DNA from: Planctomycetota bacterium | GTDB lineage: Bacteria; Planctomycetota; MHYJ01; JACQXL01; JACRIJ01 | Reading direction: 5' to 3' | DNA length: 53,623 nucleotides | Assembly (NCBI GenBank): GCA_016220095.1 | Contig: JACRIJ010000041.1 | Coordinates: forward strand, 1-53,623 | Shown: in pieces, positions 25,244 to 34,568 of the stretch | Layout of the letters: each line of letters opens with the position of its first letter | Numbering within the stretch: position 1 is the stretch's first letter | The notes under the pieces: model-generated | What the model was told of the DNA's origin: nothing | Databases searched by the model: none | Seen by the model: only the letters and a program-made list of their open reading frames with translations | Translations under genes and position numbers: made by a program

Positions 25244-25594
25244 ATGCATGAATCCGGAATCGTCAAAGAAATCATCGACATCGTAAAGCAGAGATGCTCT
25301 GAACACGGCGCCAATTCAAGCGTCAAAACGGTTGGACTGCGCGTTACCCGCTCAGGACACGTCAGCGGCGATTCCATAAAATTCCTGTTTGAGAGTTTCA
25401 CCAGGGATATGCCGGAATTCGCCGGCACCGTAATGGAAATTGAAGAAATTCAGCCTTCAGTAAAGTGCAATAAATGCACTGAGGTCTTTACCATGGAAGA
25501 CGTAATACCACTCTGCCCTAAATGCGGCTCTACCGACATATATATACCGGAACATATACACGATATAACATTAACAACCATTGAATTAAATTGA
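25244..25594 (+). CDS. hypA: hydrogenase nickel incorporation protein HypA
   Basis: A 116-residue protein. The N-terminal MHESGIVKEIID contains the nickel-binding Met-His-Glu; the zinc site is CNKC...CPKCGS near residues 75-95. HypA delivers nickel to [NiFe]-hydrogenase precursors, which fits the Mvh-type hydrogenase at 50-53 kb. No Shine-Dalgarno is visible, and the ATG directly follows the AATCTT tract. A MoaD-like gene follows 47 bases downstream. Confidence 0.93.
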   Translation: MHESGIVKEIIDIVKQRCSEHGANSSVKTVGLRVTRSGHVSGDSIKFLFESFTRDMPEFAGTVMEIEEIQPSVKCNKCTEVFTMEDVIPLCPKCGSTDIYIPEHIHDITLTTIELN

Positions 25595-25641
25595 ATCACG
25601 TAGAACTATTTTGAACAGCCTTAAACCGAAGGAGAAAAATT

Positions 25642-25917
25642 ATGCCAATAAAAGTTAAAATTCCAGGGCCTTTGCAGAAATTGACCGGCGATAAACCGGA
25701 AGTTGTCTGTGATAATTGCAAAAACATCAACGATATCATTGACAGCCTTGACAAACAGTTTCCCGGCATCAAAGACCGGCTGTGTGAAAACGGCAAGGTC
25801 AGAAGGTTCGTTAATGTCTATGTCAACGGCGAAGATATCCGCTTCGGAAACGGCGTGGATACGGCTGTTAAAGACAACGACGAGGTGTCGTTTATACCGG
25901 CAATCGCCGGCGGATAA
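25642..25917 (+). CDS. MoaD/ThiS-like sulfur carrier protein (second copy)
   Basis: A 91-residue beta-grasp protein ending AIAGG, the Gly-Gly tail that becomes a thiocarboxylate. The pattern VKIPGPLQKLTGDKPEV and NGEDIRFGNG...DNDEVSFIPAIAGG is typical of MoaD-like proteins. A good Shine-Dalgarno (aaggaga) precedes the ATG. Its activating enzyme is probably the MoeB/ThiF protein 316 bases downstream. A role in pterin or thiamine/cysteine sulfur transfer cannot be distinguished. Confidence 0.88.
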   Translation: MPIKVKIPGPLQKLTGDKPEVVCDNCKNINDIIDSLDKQFPGIKDRLCENGKVRRFVNVYVNGEDIRFGNGVDTAVKDNDEVSFIPAIAGG

Positions 25918-26233
25918 CGAAGTAGCGAGTACCGAGTAGCGAGCACCGAGGGACGTGACGAGAGATGAATGCGGGAAAACGGAGAAGGAAGCACTGACGC
26001 AGTAGCGAATAGCGAGGTGTGAGTACCGAGGGACGAAGTACGTATTCCGGGTCTCGGAGCCCGGCCCTCGGATCCCGAATCAATGCATTTACACTGAGTA
26101 AAACAAAATGTAACCTCGTGACTGCTACTAAACAACGAAAGAACAATACCTGAAAACCCTTAAACTCCATAACCCCGTAACCCCTTAACTCCGTAACTCC
26201 TTAACCCCGTAACTCTTTATAAGGCTCTGTAAA
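25918..26233. repeat. 316-base gap of word repeats
   Basis: No gene. The first half repeats 'agtagcgagtaccgag' and includes 'cgggtctcggagcccgg', a palindrome. The second half (about 26155-26216) repeats 'taaccccgtaactcc', the same tract as at 33740-33791, 42308-42362 and, inverted, 31549-31610. Confidence 0.8.
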
Positions 26234-27253
26234 ATGTCATTAGACAGATACTCAAGGCAGATTCTATTCACCCCCATCGGCAAACAGGGACAGGAAAAAT
26301 TGCTCGCCAGCCGCGTCACCATGATCGGCTGTGGCGCGCTCGGCACCGGCCTTGCGAACAACCTTGCCCGCGCGGGCGTGGGTTTTATGCGCATCGTGGA
26401 CAGGGATTTTATTGAAATGAATAACCTCCAGAGACAACTGCTCTTTGACGAAACCGACGTGCAGGAAAACCTGCCGAAAGCCGTAGCAGGAGCCAACCGG
26501 ATAATGAAGATAAATTCCGACATAAAAACCGAACCCATTGTGGCGGATGTTAATTATACTAATGTAGAGGAATTCATCAAAGACGCGGACATAGTGCTTG
26601 ACGGCACTGACAATTTTGAAACCCGGTTCCTTCTCAACGACGCCTGCGTGAAACACGGCAAAACATGGATCTACGGCGGATGCGTCGGCAGTTACGGACT
26701 CGTGATGGTAGTCATACCGGGACAGACCGCCTGCGTCAGATGCGTATTTGAAAACGCGCCGCCCCCTGGAGTAGCGCCTACCTGCGATACTGCCGGCGTG
26801 CTTAATACCATAGCAAGCATTATTTCCTCATACCAGAGCACCGAGGCCGTAAAAATACTCACCGGCAACATGGCCGCGGTAAATAAAAACCTGCTCTCCA
26901 TTGACATCTGGTCAAACCAGTTCATGCAGTTGAAAACCGCGAAAAACGCGGATTGCCCGGTATGCGGGCAGAAGAAATTTGAATTCCTTGAAGCCAAAGA
27001 AGGCACGCATATTACGAGTTTATGCGGCAGGAACGCGGTGCAGATAACGCAGAAGATACCGGCGAAAATGGATTTCGCGGACATATCAAAACGCCTCAGC
27101 CAGCTCGGCAAGGTCACGTACAATAAATTCCTGCTGAAATTTGAGCAGAACGAATGCGAAATAACCCTGTTCACGGACGGCCGCGCCATAGTCAAAGGCA
27201 CGAATGACCCGGCAAAGGCAAGGACGTTGTATGCGAAGTACGTGGGGAGTTAG
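26234..27253 (+). CDS. MoeB/ThiF/HesA-family adenylyltransferase
   Basis: A 339-residue E1-like enzyme that adenylates the Gly-Gly end of MoaD/ThiS carriers. It begins SLDRYSRQILFTPIGKQGQ, the usual family N-terminus. The ATP-binding motif is GCGALGTGLANNLARAGVG, DRDFIEMNNLQRQLLF is conserved, DGTDNFETRFLLND is the adenylation region, and CxxC pairs (CVRCVF, CPVCGQ) bind zinc. The C-terminal ~75 residues are an added domain of unknown role, not a rhodanese. Its partner is presumably the MoaD-like protein upstream, supplying pterin for the tungsten enzyme (inference). Confidence 0.9.
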   Translation: MSLDRYSRQILFTPIGKQGQEKLLASRVTMIGCGALGTGLANNLARAGVGFMRIVDRDFIEMNNLQRQLLFDETDVQENLPKAVAGANRIMKINSDIKTEPIVADVNYTNVEEFIKDADIVLDGTDNFETRFLLNDACVKHGKTWIYGGCVGSYGLVMVVIPGQTACVRCVFENAPPPGVAPTCDTAGVLNTIASIISSYQSTEAVKILTGNMAAVNKNLLSIDIWSNQFMQLKTAKNADCPVCGQKKFEFLEAKEGTHITSLCGRNAVQITQKIPAKMDFADISKRLSQLGKVTYNKFLLKFEQNECEITLFTDGRAIVKGTNDPAKARTLYAKYVGS

Positions 27254-27466
27254 TCTATAAAGCAACACACACACCTGGTTTCTCTCTTTTTAGAGGGGAC
27301 ATATACGAATTTCCCCTCCTTTACTTCCGGACGAGCCGGATTGCCTGCTTCTACTCTTAGAACAGTTAATCCCATAATAATCTAACTTCCCTAATGAATA
27401 TCGCAGACAGATAACGAAAGTCAGCCAATCGTTCACGAACTCCGCACCCCATAAGCCCCGTAACTC

Positions 27467-28906
27467 CTAAACCTTTACTTCGCACGTCTGCGGTTTTCCA
27501 ATGCGGTCTGCCATTTCTTTCAGCGCCGGCTTCACTTCTGATTTTACAAATTCATCCACCTGTTCTTCCGCGCAGCCTGTGAAGTTCCGGGGTTCCAGGG
27601 CCTTTCCTATGCGCGTTTTGGCCTTTGCAAAAAGCTTATCCCCTTTCAGGCGCTTCATCAGGTCGTTTGCACCGCCGTCTTTTATATTTGCCGCCGCGGC
27701 CATTGAATGCACCCTTATCCTTTCGTGCGCGGCCTGGCGATCCACGCCGGATTCCGCCGCGGCCATCAATATATTCTCCGTTGCTATGAAAGGCAATTCT
27801 TCCATTACCCTCTTGCGGATTATCTCTTCATTTACACTCAAGCCTTTTGCTATATTGGAATAAAGCATCAGGATTGCGTCACAGCATAAAAACGCCTGCG
27901 GTATTACGAGACGCCTGTTTGCCGAATCGTCCAGCGTCCGTTCAAACCACTGCGCCCCGGCCGTCGCGCCCGTATTGGCCTGCAGGCTCATCAAGAACCT
28001 TGATAATGAACACAGCCTCTCGCTCCTCATGGGGTTTCTTTTGTATGCCATGGCGGAAGAGCCCACCTGCGAGGATTCAAACGGCTCTTCAATTTCCCTG
28101 AACGCCTGGAGCAGTCTTATATCATTCCCAAATTTTGATGCCGATACGGCTATTGAAGCAAGCGCATTAAGCGCCGCGCAATCAATTTTGCGCGGATACG
28201 TTTGCCCTGATATAATCAGCGAATTCTTAAAACCCATTTTCCCGGCCACGATACTGTCAAGCTCTTGAACCTTTTTGGAATCGCCCTTAAAGAGTTCAAG
28301 AAAACTCGCCTGCGTGCCCGTAGCGCCTTTGACGCCGAGAAACCTAATTTCACTCAGGGCATATTCCAAACCTCGCAGATCCGTTAGTAAATCCTGAATC
28401 CACAAGCACGCGCGTTTTCCGACTGTGGTCAACTGCGCCGGCTGGAGATGTGTATAAGCAAGAGTCGGCATTGATTTGTATTTCCGCGCAAATTCCGACA
28501 GCACGGCAATAAGGCCTGCGAGTTTCGGCAGGAGCAGGTTTAAACCATCGCGCATTTGTATCAAATCCGTATTATCGCCCACATAGGCACTGGTGGCGCC
28601 GAGGTGAATTATCTTGCCCGCGTCAGGGCACTGCTGAGCGAAGGCCTTTATATGCGCCATTACATCGTGCCGCAATTCTTTTTCAAATTTCTCTGCGACC
28701 TCGAAATTGATATTGTCCGCGCATTTTTTCAGTTGTGAGATCTGGGATTTTGTAACAGGCAGGCCGAGTTCATGCTGGACTTCAGCGAGGGCTATCCAGA
28801 GTTTACGCCACGTGCGGAATTTGTTTTCATTGGAAAAAATATAGAGCATTTCACGGCTGGAATAACGCTCTTCGAAAGGCAGGCGGTAAATGGCATTATC
28901 TGACAC
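27467..28906 (-). CDS. purB: adenylosuccinate lyase
   Basis: A 479-residue fumarase/aspartase-superfamily enzyme that removes fumarate from SAICAR and adenylosuccinate. The signature SSAMAYKRNPMRSE and the TSAYVGDNTDL motif identify PurB; THLQPAQLTTVGKR carries the catalytic histidine region. The start is GTG at 28906 with AGGAG about nine bases upstream. The stop codon TAG lies inside a 'ccgtaactcctaaacc' repeat that begins at the gene's end. purM is downstream on the same strand but separated by a lipoprotein gene. Confidence 0.95.
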   Translation of the reverse strand: MSDNAIYRLPFEERYSSREMLYIFSNENKFRTWRKLWIALAEVQHELGLPVTKSQISQLKKCADNINFEVAEKFEKELRHDVMAHIKAFAQQCPDAGKIIHLGATSAYVGDNTDLIQMRDGLNLLLPKLAGLIAVLSEFARKYKSMPTLAYTHLQPAQLTTVGKRACLWIQDLLTDLRGLEYALSEIRFLGVKGATGTQASFLELFKGDSKKVQELDSIVAGKMGFKNSLIISGQTYPRKIDCAALNALASIAVSASKFGNDIRLLQAFREIEEPFESSQVGSSAMAYKRNPMRSERLCSLSRFLMSLQANTGATAGAQWFERTLDDSANRRLVIPQAFLCCDAILMLYSNIAKGLSVNEEIIRKRVMEELPFIATENILMAAAESGVDRQAAHERIRVHSMAAAANIKDGGANDLMKRLKGDKLFAKAKTRIGKALEPRNFTGCAEEQVDEFVKSEVKPALKEMADRIGKPQTCEVKV

Positions 28907-29108
28907 AAAAATTCTCCTACTAAACGACCGAACAACGAAACTACGGCGAATATTGACAGGGACTTGACGAAACTTCCAAGAGACTTATGGCGAACGAAAC
29001 TACGAACTCCGGACGCAAGGCTTAAAACTCAGGACTTCGTCCCGTCCTTCCTTCTTCGTTTTTCATTCTTCATACTCGTCATTCGTCCCTCGCTACTCGG
29101 TACTACGT

Positions 29109-29963
29109 TCACTCCCCCGGGAACACAAACTTCGGGCCGTCGGTCTTCCACCAGTCATCCCATTTTTTCACGGATTCCTCGCGGACTTCTTTATTAAAAT
29201 AGTACTTATAATCAAATTCTTTTCCTACATTGCTTTTAAGCGTTTCAAAAGCAAAAGCCCTGCGCTGGTCCGAATCATCCCTGAGGTAGCCGATGAGAGC
29301 AGGAACCGCTTCTTTGCATTTCAATTTAACCAGTGTATCCGCTACAGAGAACCTCAAATCGCCTTCAGCCGTACCGAGCATAGGGAGGAGTTTTTGAGAC
29401 GCGTCCTTATAACCTATAGTACCGAGCAACTGGACTATCTGCGCCCTGACGGGAAGGTTTTGCTCCAGAAGAGGCAGGACTGCGGGGCCTACATTTCTTG
29501 CGTCAAGTTTCTCAAGAACTCTTAAAGCCTTATTTCTAATTGCCGGGTCTTCTGCCCTTAAGATATCCACCAGCCGCGGAACTGCAAGTTCGCCGGCCTG
29601 TCTGAATTCCGGAATGACCTTTTCCACATCCGGCTGGGTTTTAAGTTTTACGATAAGCAGGTCTATTATTTCATTAACTCCCCTCACGGGCGAAGCCGAA
29701 ATATCCGAGGATTCGTTTCTGGTTTGAATTCTTGAGACCGCCATGGACAATTCCTGCACGCGAACCAGAAGTGTATTTAGAGTCTCATATATGCGCGCGA
29801 GATCCTCTTTCTTAATGGAATCCAATCGGTCAAGGTTTGCCTGCGAGTACTGCTGAAGGAGGAAGATATCCTTTTTCATCTGAACGAGATCATCGTTCTG
29901 CGCAGTGCATCCGCACAAGGCCGTTGTCAACGCAACCGCGGCAATAAAAAAGTATAATTTCAT
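29109..29963 (-). CDS. HEAT-repeat lipoprotein
   Basis: A 284-residue protein. It has an N-terminal lipoprotein signal with lipobox LCGC (cleavage before Cys at about residue 19), then a short coiled coil (residues 25-75), then HEAT-like repeats (VPRLVDILRAEDPAIRNKALRVLEKL, SQKLLPMLGTAEGDLRFSVADTLVKL, VPALIGYLRDDSDQRRAFAFETLK). A scaffold at the outer or inner membrane is likely; no enzymatic motif. It follows purM by 15 bases, so it is probably in the same transcript. Confidence 0.8.
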   Translation of the reverse strand: MKLYFFIAAVALTTALCGCTAQNDDLVQMKKDIFLLQQYSQANLDRLDSIKKEDLARIYETLNTLLVRVQELSMAVSRIQTRNESSDISASPVRGVNEIIDLLIVKLKTQPDVEKVIPEFRQAGELAVPRLVDILRAEDPAIRNKALRVLEKLDARNVGPAVLPLLEQNLPVRAQIVQLLGTIGYKDASQKLLPMLGTAEGDLRFSVADTLVKLKCKEAVPALIGYLRDDSDQRRAFAFETLKSNVGKEFDYKYYFNKEVREESVKKWDDWWKTDGPKFVFPGE

Positions 29964-29978
29964 ATATTGAATTCCTTA

Positions 29979-31040
29979 TTAATTATATTTAACTTCCTGA
30001 CAGCCTTTTACGACATGCCCTATAATGGCGGCCTTTTCGCCGAGTTTATCAAGGTTCTTCACGATAGCCGGGGCAAAATAACGGTCCGTTATAAGAATCA
30101 TGCCAATCCCCATATTGAAGACCTTATACAATTCGTCTTCAGGCACGCCGCCCAGCTTCTGAACCACCTTGAAAACCTGCGGAATTTCCCAGGTACCTTT
30201 ATTTATCTCCACCGAACAATTGGGGGGAAGGACGCGCGGTATATTTTCAGTCATACCGCCGCCGGTGATATTCGCAATGGCTCTAATGGCTTTTTTCCTC
30301 CGGTATGCGCGCAGGACACTGAGTATCGGCTTTACGTAAATTCTCGTAGGCTTAAGCAATTCCTCTCCAAGGGTGCATTTAAATTCTGAAAGTTTTTCAT
30401 CAACCTTCATTTGGGCTTTTTCAAAGAAAACTTTTCTTGCCAGCGAATAGCCATTGGAATGCATACCGCTTGAAAAGACACCGACCACGACATTACCGGG
30501 CCTTACGCCGGCGCCGTTGATAATCCTGTTTTTTTCCGCGATACCGCAGGCAAATCCGGCCATTTCGTATTCGCCTTCGGGGTAAAACCCGGGCATTTCC
30601 GCGGTCTCGCCGCCGAGAAGCGCGCAGCCGGCCTTTTTACAGCCATTGACAATACCCTTAACTATATCAAGAAGAATGGCTTCATCTATTTTGCTGAACG
30701 CGAGGTAATCCAGGAAAAAGAGCGGTTCGCCGCCGGTCACGATAAGGTCATTAACGCTCATGGCAACGAGGTCAATGCCAATGGTATCGTGTTTATTCAT
30801 TTCAAAAGCGACTTTAAGCTTGGTGCCGACGCCGTCCGTACAGGCGACGAGCACGGGATTTGTAAAATTTCTCTTGAATATCTTATTATGGTTGAGCGAA
30901 AACAGCCCTGCGAAACCCCACGGCAATTCCATCACGCTGGGGCCGTAGGTGCCTTTCATCATTTTAAGGATTTTTTCAAGGGCCCTGTCCTTTTTGGTAG
31001 TATCTACTCCGGCGTCTTTGTACGTCAAATTATCATTCAT
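29979..31040 (-). CDS. purM: phosphoribosylformylglycinamidine cyclo-ligase (AIR synthetase)
   Basis: A 353-residue enzyme of purine synthesis. Signatures: LTYKDAGVDTTKKD at the start, DGVGTKLKVAFEM, GGETAEMPGFYPEGEYEMAGF and ITGGGMTENIPRVLP. A normal-length PurM. Three bases after the stop of the upstream membrane gene, so likely coupled. Confidence 0.96.
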   Translation of the reverse strand: MNDNLTYKDAGVDTTKKDRALEKILKMMKGTYGPSVMELPWGFAGLFSLNHNKIFKRNFTNPVLVACTDGVGTKLKVAFEMNKHDTIGIDLVAMSVNDLIVTGGEPLFFLDYLAFSKIDEAILLDIVKGIVNGCKKAGCALLGGETAEMPGFYPEGEYEMAGFACGIAEKNRIINGAGVRPGNVVVGVFSSGMHSNGYSLARKVFFEKAQMKVDEKLSEFKCTLGEELLKPTRIYVKPILSVLRAYRRKKAIRAIANITGGGMTENIPRVLPPNCSVEINKGTWEIPQVFKVVQKLGGVPEDELYKVFNMGIGMILITDRYFAPAIVKNLDKLGEKAAIIGHVVKGCQEVKYN

Positions 31041-31043
31041 ACA

Positions 31044-31547
31044 CTATGTTCCTTTAAGTTCCTGTAAAACTTCAAAATTCCATTTTTTTGTATCATCGTA
31101 AGAAAGCGCATTTTTCAGGTGCTTGCGCGCCTTATAAGGCTTACCGAGCGACTTGAATGCCATTCCGATGTAAAAATGCGCGTCCGGGTCATACCTGTTC
31201 AGACGCAATACCTGATGAAAGGTATCCCGCGCGGGCTCGTATTCTCCCCGCAAAAACTGCCTCACACCGGTCGCAAAAAGCTCATTTTTACGCTTTAATT
31301 TACGTTCAGTATTGGCCAGATAAGTCAGCCTTACCACGTCCGAAAAGGTATAGAACCAGACTATAGCGGCGGCAACGAGGGTGCCGCGTACGACCCTGGT
31401 TTCCGGCGAGAACAGAAACGGCACGATATAGGCGGCATCAATAAAAAGAGCAAACAGCATAAAAAGAAAGACCCCTTTAAGGCATCTTCCTATATATATA
31501 TGCCCCAATCCGGGCACGATGCTCAAGAATGCTGTAACGTGACGCAT
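31044..31547 (-). CDS. small membrane protein with TPR-like repeat
   Basis: A 167-residue protein. Two or three hydrophobic segments near the N-terminus (LGHIYIGRCLKGVFLFMLFALFI, VAAAIVWFYTFSDVVRL) are followed by a cytoplasmic tetratricopeptide-like part (FLRGEYEPARDTFHQVLRLNRYDPDAHFYIGMA). The N-terminal part resembles TM2/DUF-type small membrane domains with the motif PGLGHIYIG. Function unknown. Repeat DNA (ggggttaaggagttacgg) lies just upstream of the ATG. Confidence 0.75.
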   Translation of the reverse strand: MRHVTAFLSIVPGLGHIYIGRCLKGVFLFMLFALFIDAAYIVPFLFSPETRVVRGTLVAAAIVWFYTFSDVVRLTYLANTERKLKRKNELFATGVRQFLRGEYEPARDTFHQVLRLNRYDPDAHFYIGMAFKSLGKPYKARKHLKNALSYDDTKKWNFEVLQELKGT

Positions 31548-31779
31548 ATAAGGCTACGGGGTTAAGGAGTTACGGAGTTAAAGGGTTTACGGAGTTATGG
31601 GGTTTAGAGTATAGTCTTTAACTTTCGCGCAAGAAGCATAGAAATTTAAGAATTAAAATTTTAGATTTAGGATTTTATGAAATACGCCTGAGAAATCTCA
31701 AATCTTACATCTTAATATTCTTATTGAATTTTACCCGTTCAGCCGTTAAAAATCAAGAAAAAACGAGATTAAAAAAACC

Positions 31780-31807
31780 TTTACATTTTTGCGCCTTAAG
31801 GTATAAT
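31780..31807 (+). promoter_or_regulatory. promoter of ribH-nusB-ftsY
   Basis: TTTACA (31780-31785), 16-base spacer, TATAAT (31802-31807), 37 bases before the ribH ATG. The rest of the 296-base gap upstream of ribH is word repeats. Confidence 0.65.
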
Positions 31808-31843
31808 ACGCTTAATTGAATACTTATGGAGGTTTATCCAATC

Positions 31844-32308
31844 ATGAAAGAATATCAGGGAAATTTAAATGGCACGAAGTTAAAATTTGCTTTAATAGTA
31901 AGCAGATTCAACGAATTTGTCACCAAACGGCTCCTTGAAGGGGCCTTAAGCTATTTTCAAAGGCAGGACGTAAAAAGGGAAGATTGCGATATTTATTGGG
32001 TACCGGGCTCTTTTGAGATACCGCTTATAGCACTCAAGGCCGCCAAGACCGGCAGATACGATGCGGTAATATGCCTCGGCACAGTCATAAAAGGCGAGAC
32101 GCCGCATTTTGATTATGTCGCGGGCGAGGCCGCAAAAGGCATTTCCCATGTGTCGCTCCAGACAGAAACACCCGTAATTTTCGGAATAATAACGGCGGAT
32201 TCGCTTGAACAAGCCATACAAAGAGCCGGCGCTAAAGACGGGAATAAAGGCTCGCAAGCGGCTGAATTCGCCATTGAAATGGCAAACCTGTTAAAACAAA
32301 TTAAATAA
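31844..32308 (+). CDS. ribH: 6,7-dimethyl-8-ribityllumazine synthase
   Basis: A 154-residue enzyme that condenses the two precursors of lumazine in riboflavin synthesis. [39 protein letters not shown] (catalytic His) and [17 protein letters not shown] are canonical. The start is the ATG at 31844; the ATG at 31826 lies on top of the Shine-Dalgarno (tggagg). It leads a ribH-nusB-ftsY group. Confidence 0.96.
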   Translation: MKEYQGNLNGTKLKFALIVSRFNEFVTKRLLEGALSYFQRQDVKREDCDIYWVPGSFEIPLIALKAAKTGRYDAVICLGTVIKGETPHFDYVAGEAAKGISHVSLQTETPVIFGIITADSLEQAIQRAGAKDGNKGSQAAEFAIEMANLLKQIK

Positions 32309-32326
32309 ACGCAAACGAGGCTATCC

Positions 32327-32797
32327 TTGAGAAAACGCAGTAAAGCGCGGGCGCTTGCCCTCCAATTTCTTTATCAAATTGATATCTGTAATGACGATGA
32401 ACCGTTAAAATATCTCGGCGAATTCATTGCCTCTTCCACATCCGATATTGACGTGGGCAATTACGCGCGGGAGCTGATAGAACATTATTCAGCAAAAAGC
32501 TCAATTCTTGACAGGCTTATAAATAACGTGGCAAAAAACTGGGAATTGAGCCGCATGGCCATCATTGACCGCAACATACTGCGGCTGGCGACGTACGAAC
32601 TCGTTTTTGACGATTCCATACCTCCGGCAGTTGCGATAAATGAAGCGATTGAACTCGCGAAACTTTTCAGCACATCCAATTCCGGCGCTTTCGTCAACGG
32701 CATCCTTGATGAAATAAAAATCAAAAAAAACAAACTTAGAGAGCTTGCAAATGATATTCAAAAACTCCCTGCAAAAACTCCTGAACGGGCTGGCTAA
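32327..32797 (+). CDS. nusB: transcription antitermination factor NusB
   Basis: A 156-residue all-helical protein: RSKARALALQFLYQIDIC at the start, NWELSRMAIIDRNILRLATYEL and AINEAIELAKLFSTSNSGAFVNGILDEI are classic NusB. It binds BoxA RNA with NusE for rRNA antitermination. TTG start at 32327 with a weak aacgagg site. It overlaps ftsY by 47 bases. Confidence 0.92.
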   Translation: MRKRSKARALALQFLYQIDICNDDEPLKYLGEFIASSTSDIDVGNYARELIEHYSAKSSILDRLINNVAKNWELSRMAIIDRNILRLATYELVFDDSIPPAVAINEAIELAKLFSTSNSGAFVNGILDEIKIKKNKLRELANDIQKLPAKTPERAG

Positions 32798-33680
32798 GAC
32801 CAAAAATGCGTTCACCAGACAGCTGAAGGAACTGTTTACTTTCGGCAGGAAAATAGACAATGAATTGCTTGACAAGCTTGAAGAAATCCTTATTTCCGCG
32901 GACGTAGGGGTTGAAACGGCTTCAAGCCTGATTGAGGACATCAAAAAGGCATACGAATCCAAAACCATCACTGACACTTCACAGTTGCTTGATTATCTCA
33001 AAAACAGCCTTAAGAAAAAGCTGGCCTTTGACACACCGAACATGCTGAACACCGCGCCTTCGCCACCGACCGTGATACTTGTTGTCGGCGTAAACGGCAC
33101 CGGCAAGACCACCTCCATCGCAAAGATAGCGAATTATCTCCTGGAACAGGACAAAAAGGTCATGCTTGCCGCCTCGGACACCTTCAGGGCCGCGGCCATT
33201 GAACAGCTTACCATCTGGGGCCAGCGGCTGAACATAAACATAATAGCCCATAAGAGCGGCGCGGACCCGGCAGCAGTGGCTTTTGACGCCGCGGATTCGG
33301 CGCTTGCAAAAAAAATGGATTACCTTATTGTTGACACGGCGGGAAGACTGCACACGAAAGTCAACCTTATGAAGGAACTTTCAAAAATAAGCGATGTGCT
33401 CGGAAAAAAAATACCTGGAGCCCCGCATGAAGTGCTTATAGTACTTGACGCTACAACCGGCCAGAACGCCATTGCCCAGGCAAAAACTTTCAAAGAAGCA
33501 TCCAAACTTACCGGCATAGTGCTGTCCAAACTCGACGGCACGGCAAAAGGCGGCATAGTCATTGCCATAAAAAAATGCCTTGACGTGCCCGTAAAATTCA
33601 TCGGCATCGGCGAAAAAATGGAAGACCTTGAAGTCTTTGATCCGGATAAATTCATTGACGCGCTTTTCACTGCGGATTAA
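32751..33680 (+). CDS. ftsY: signal recognition particle receptor FtsY
   Basis: A 309-residue SRP GTPase. Short N domain (FGRKIDNELLDKLEEILISADVG), G1 motif GVNGTGKTTS, DTFRAAAIEQL, DTAGRLHT, SKLDGTAKGG, and the FtsY ending IGIGEKMEDLEVFDPDKF. It lacks the M domain of Ffh and an acidic A domain, so it is the short type. The ATG at 32751 inside nusB is preferred over the TTG at 32745, with gagag just upstream. Confidence 0.95.
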   Translation: MIFKNSLQKLLNGLAKTKNAFTRQLKELFTFGRKIDNELLDKLEEILISADVGVETASSLIEDIKKAYESKTITDTSQLLDYLKNSLKKKLAFDTPNMLNTAPSPPTVILVVGVNGTGKTTSIAKIANYLLEQDKKVMLAASDTFRAAAIEQLTIWGQRLNINIIAHKSGADPAAVAFDAADSALAKKMDYLIVDTAGRLHTKVNLMKELSKISDVLGKKIPGAPHEVLIVLDATTGQNAIAQAKTFKEASKLTGIVLSKLDGTAKGGIVIAIKKCLDVPVKFIGIGEKMEDLEVFDPDKFIDALFTAD

Positions 33681-33739
33681 ACGGATAACGCAACGGTTAT
33701 CAGCCATAGACGAAAAACAGAAAACCGATAACCGTTCAT

Positions 33740-33791
33740 AAACTCAAACTTCGTAACTCTTAACCCCCTTAACTCCTAAACCCCTTAACTT
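33740..33791. repeat. taactcc/taacccc word tract before the HhH-GPD gene
   Basis: A degenerate tract 'aactcttaacccccttaactcctaaaccccttaact' running right up to the ATG at 33792; no Shine-Dalgarno is present. Confidence 0.85.
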
Positions 33792-34460
33792 ATGGCAACC
33801 AAATTAACGCAAATCTACAAGCATCTCTACGGCAAACTCGGCCCCCAGCATTGGTGGCCCGCGGAGACGCCGTTTGAAGTCATCATAGGGGCGATTCTCA
33901 CGCAGAACACTAACTGGCTGAACGTGGAAAAAGCCATAGCAAATCTTAAGAAACACGGCCTGTTGACTCCCAATGCCCTTGCGAACCTTGACCACGCAGT
34001 GCTTGCGGAATTGATAAAACCGTCCGGTTATTACAACGTAAAAACAAAACGACTGAAGAGTTTTCTGGATTGGTTCCTGCGAAGATACGGCGGCAGTATT
34101 GAAAAAATGAAAGAAACCAGCCTTGCCGGATTAAGAGAAGAGCTTCTTTCGGTCAAAGGCATCGGCAAAGAAACCGCGGATTCCATATTGCTTTACGCCG
34201 CGGAGAAACCGTCGTTTGTCGTTGACGCCTACACGTACAGGATTTTGACCAGGCATGGCATAATAGCGGCTGAAGACGATTATGAAACTATAAAGGAATT
34301 GTTTGAATCAAGCCTCCCCGAAGATGCGCAATTATTCAATGAATATCATGCCCTGCTGGTGAATATCGGCAAGAATTATTGCGTAAAAATACCCCGCTGC
34401 AAAATATGCCCCTTGTCGGAATTACTTGGAGCCTATGAATCTGAGAATCAGGAGACTTGA
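33792..34460 (+). CDS. HhH-GPD DNA glycosylase, endonuclease III-related (COG2231/MagIII-like)
   Basis: A 222-residue base-excision DNA glycosylase. TPFEVIIGAILTQNTNWLNVEKAI is typical of the endonuclease III-related group. The helix-hairpin-helix is SVKGIGKETADSILLYA and the catalytic Asp is in SFVVDAYTYRIL. At the position of the EndoIII catalytic lysine (GRKTA) it has glutamate (GKETA), as in monofunctional 3-methyladenine glycosylase MagIII, so beta-lyase activity is unlikely. The C-terminal cluster motif is incomplete: C-X5-C-X2-C is present, but the fourth cysteine is missing from the last 20 residues. Confidence 0.85.
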   Translation: MATKLTQIYKHLYGKLGPQHWWPAETPFEVIIGAILTQNTNWLNVEKAIANLKKHGLLTPNALANLDHAVLAELIKPSGYYNVKTKRLKSFLDWFLRRYGGSIEKMKETSLAGLREELLSVKGIGKETADSILLYAAEKPSFVVDAYTYRILTRHGIIAAEDDYETIKELFESSLPEDAQLFNEYHALLVNIGKNYCVKIPRCKICPLSELLGAYESENQET

Positions 34461-34484
34461 ATCCGGAGTCCTCAGTCAATTTTA

Positions 34485-34512
34485 TTGACTCAAACCGGTT
34501 TAATGCTATAAT
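34485..34512 (+). promoter_or_regulatory. promoter of lpd
   Basis: TTGACT (34485-34490), 16-base spacer, TATAAT (34507-34512), 57 bases before the ATG and followed by the AAGGAGGA site. Confidence 0.7.
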
Positions 34513-34568
34513 CAGCATAATAAATTACAATACTAATTAACGTTTTACAAGGAGGAGTGCTAAATTAT

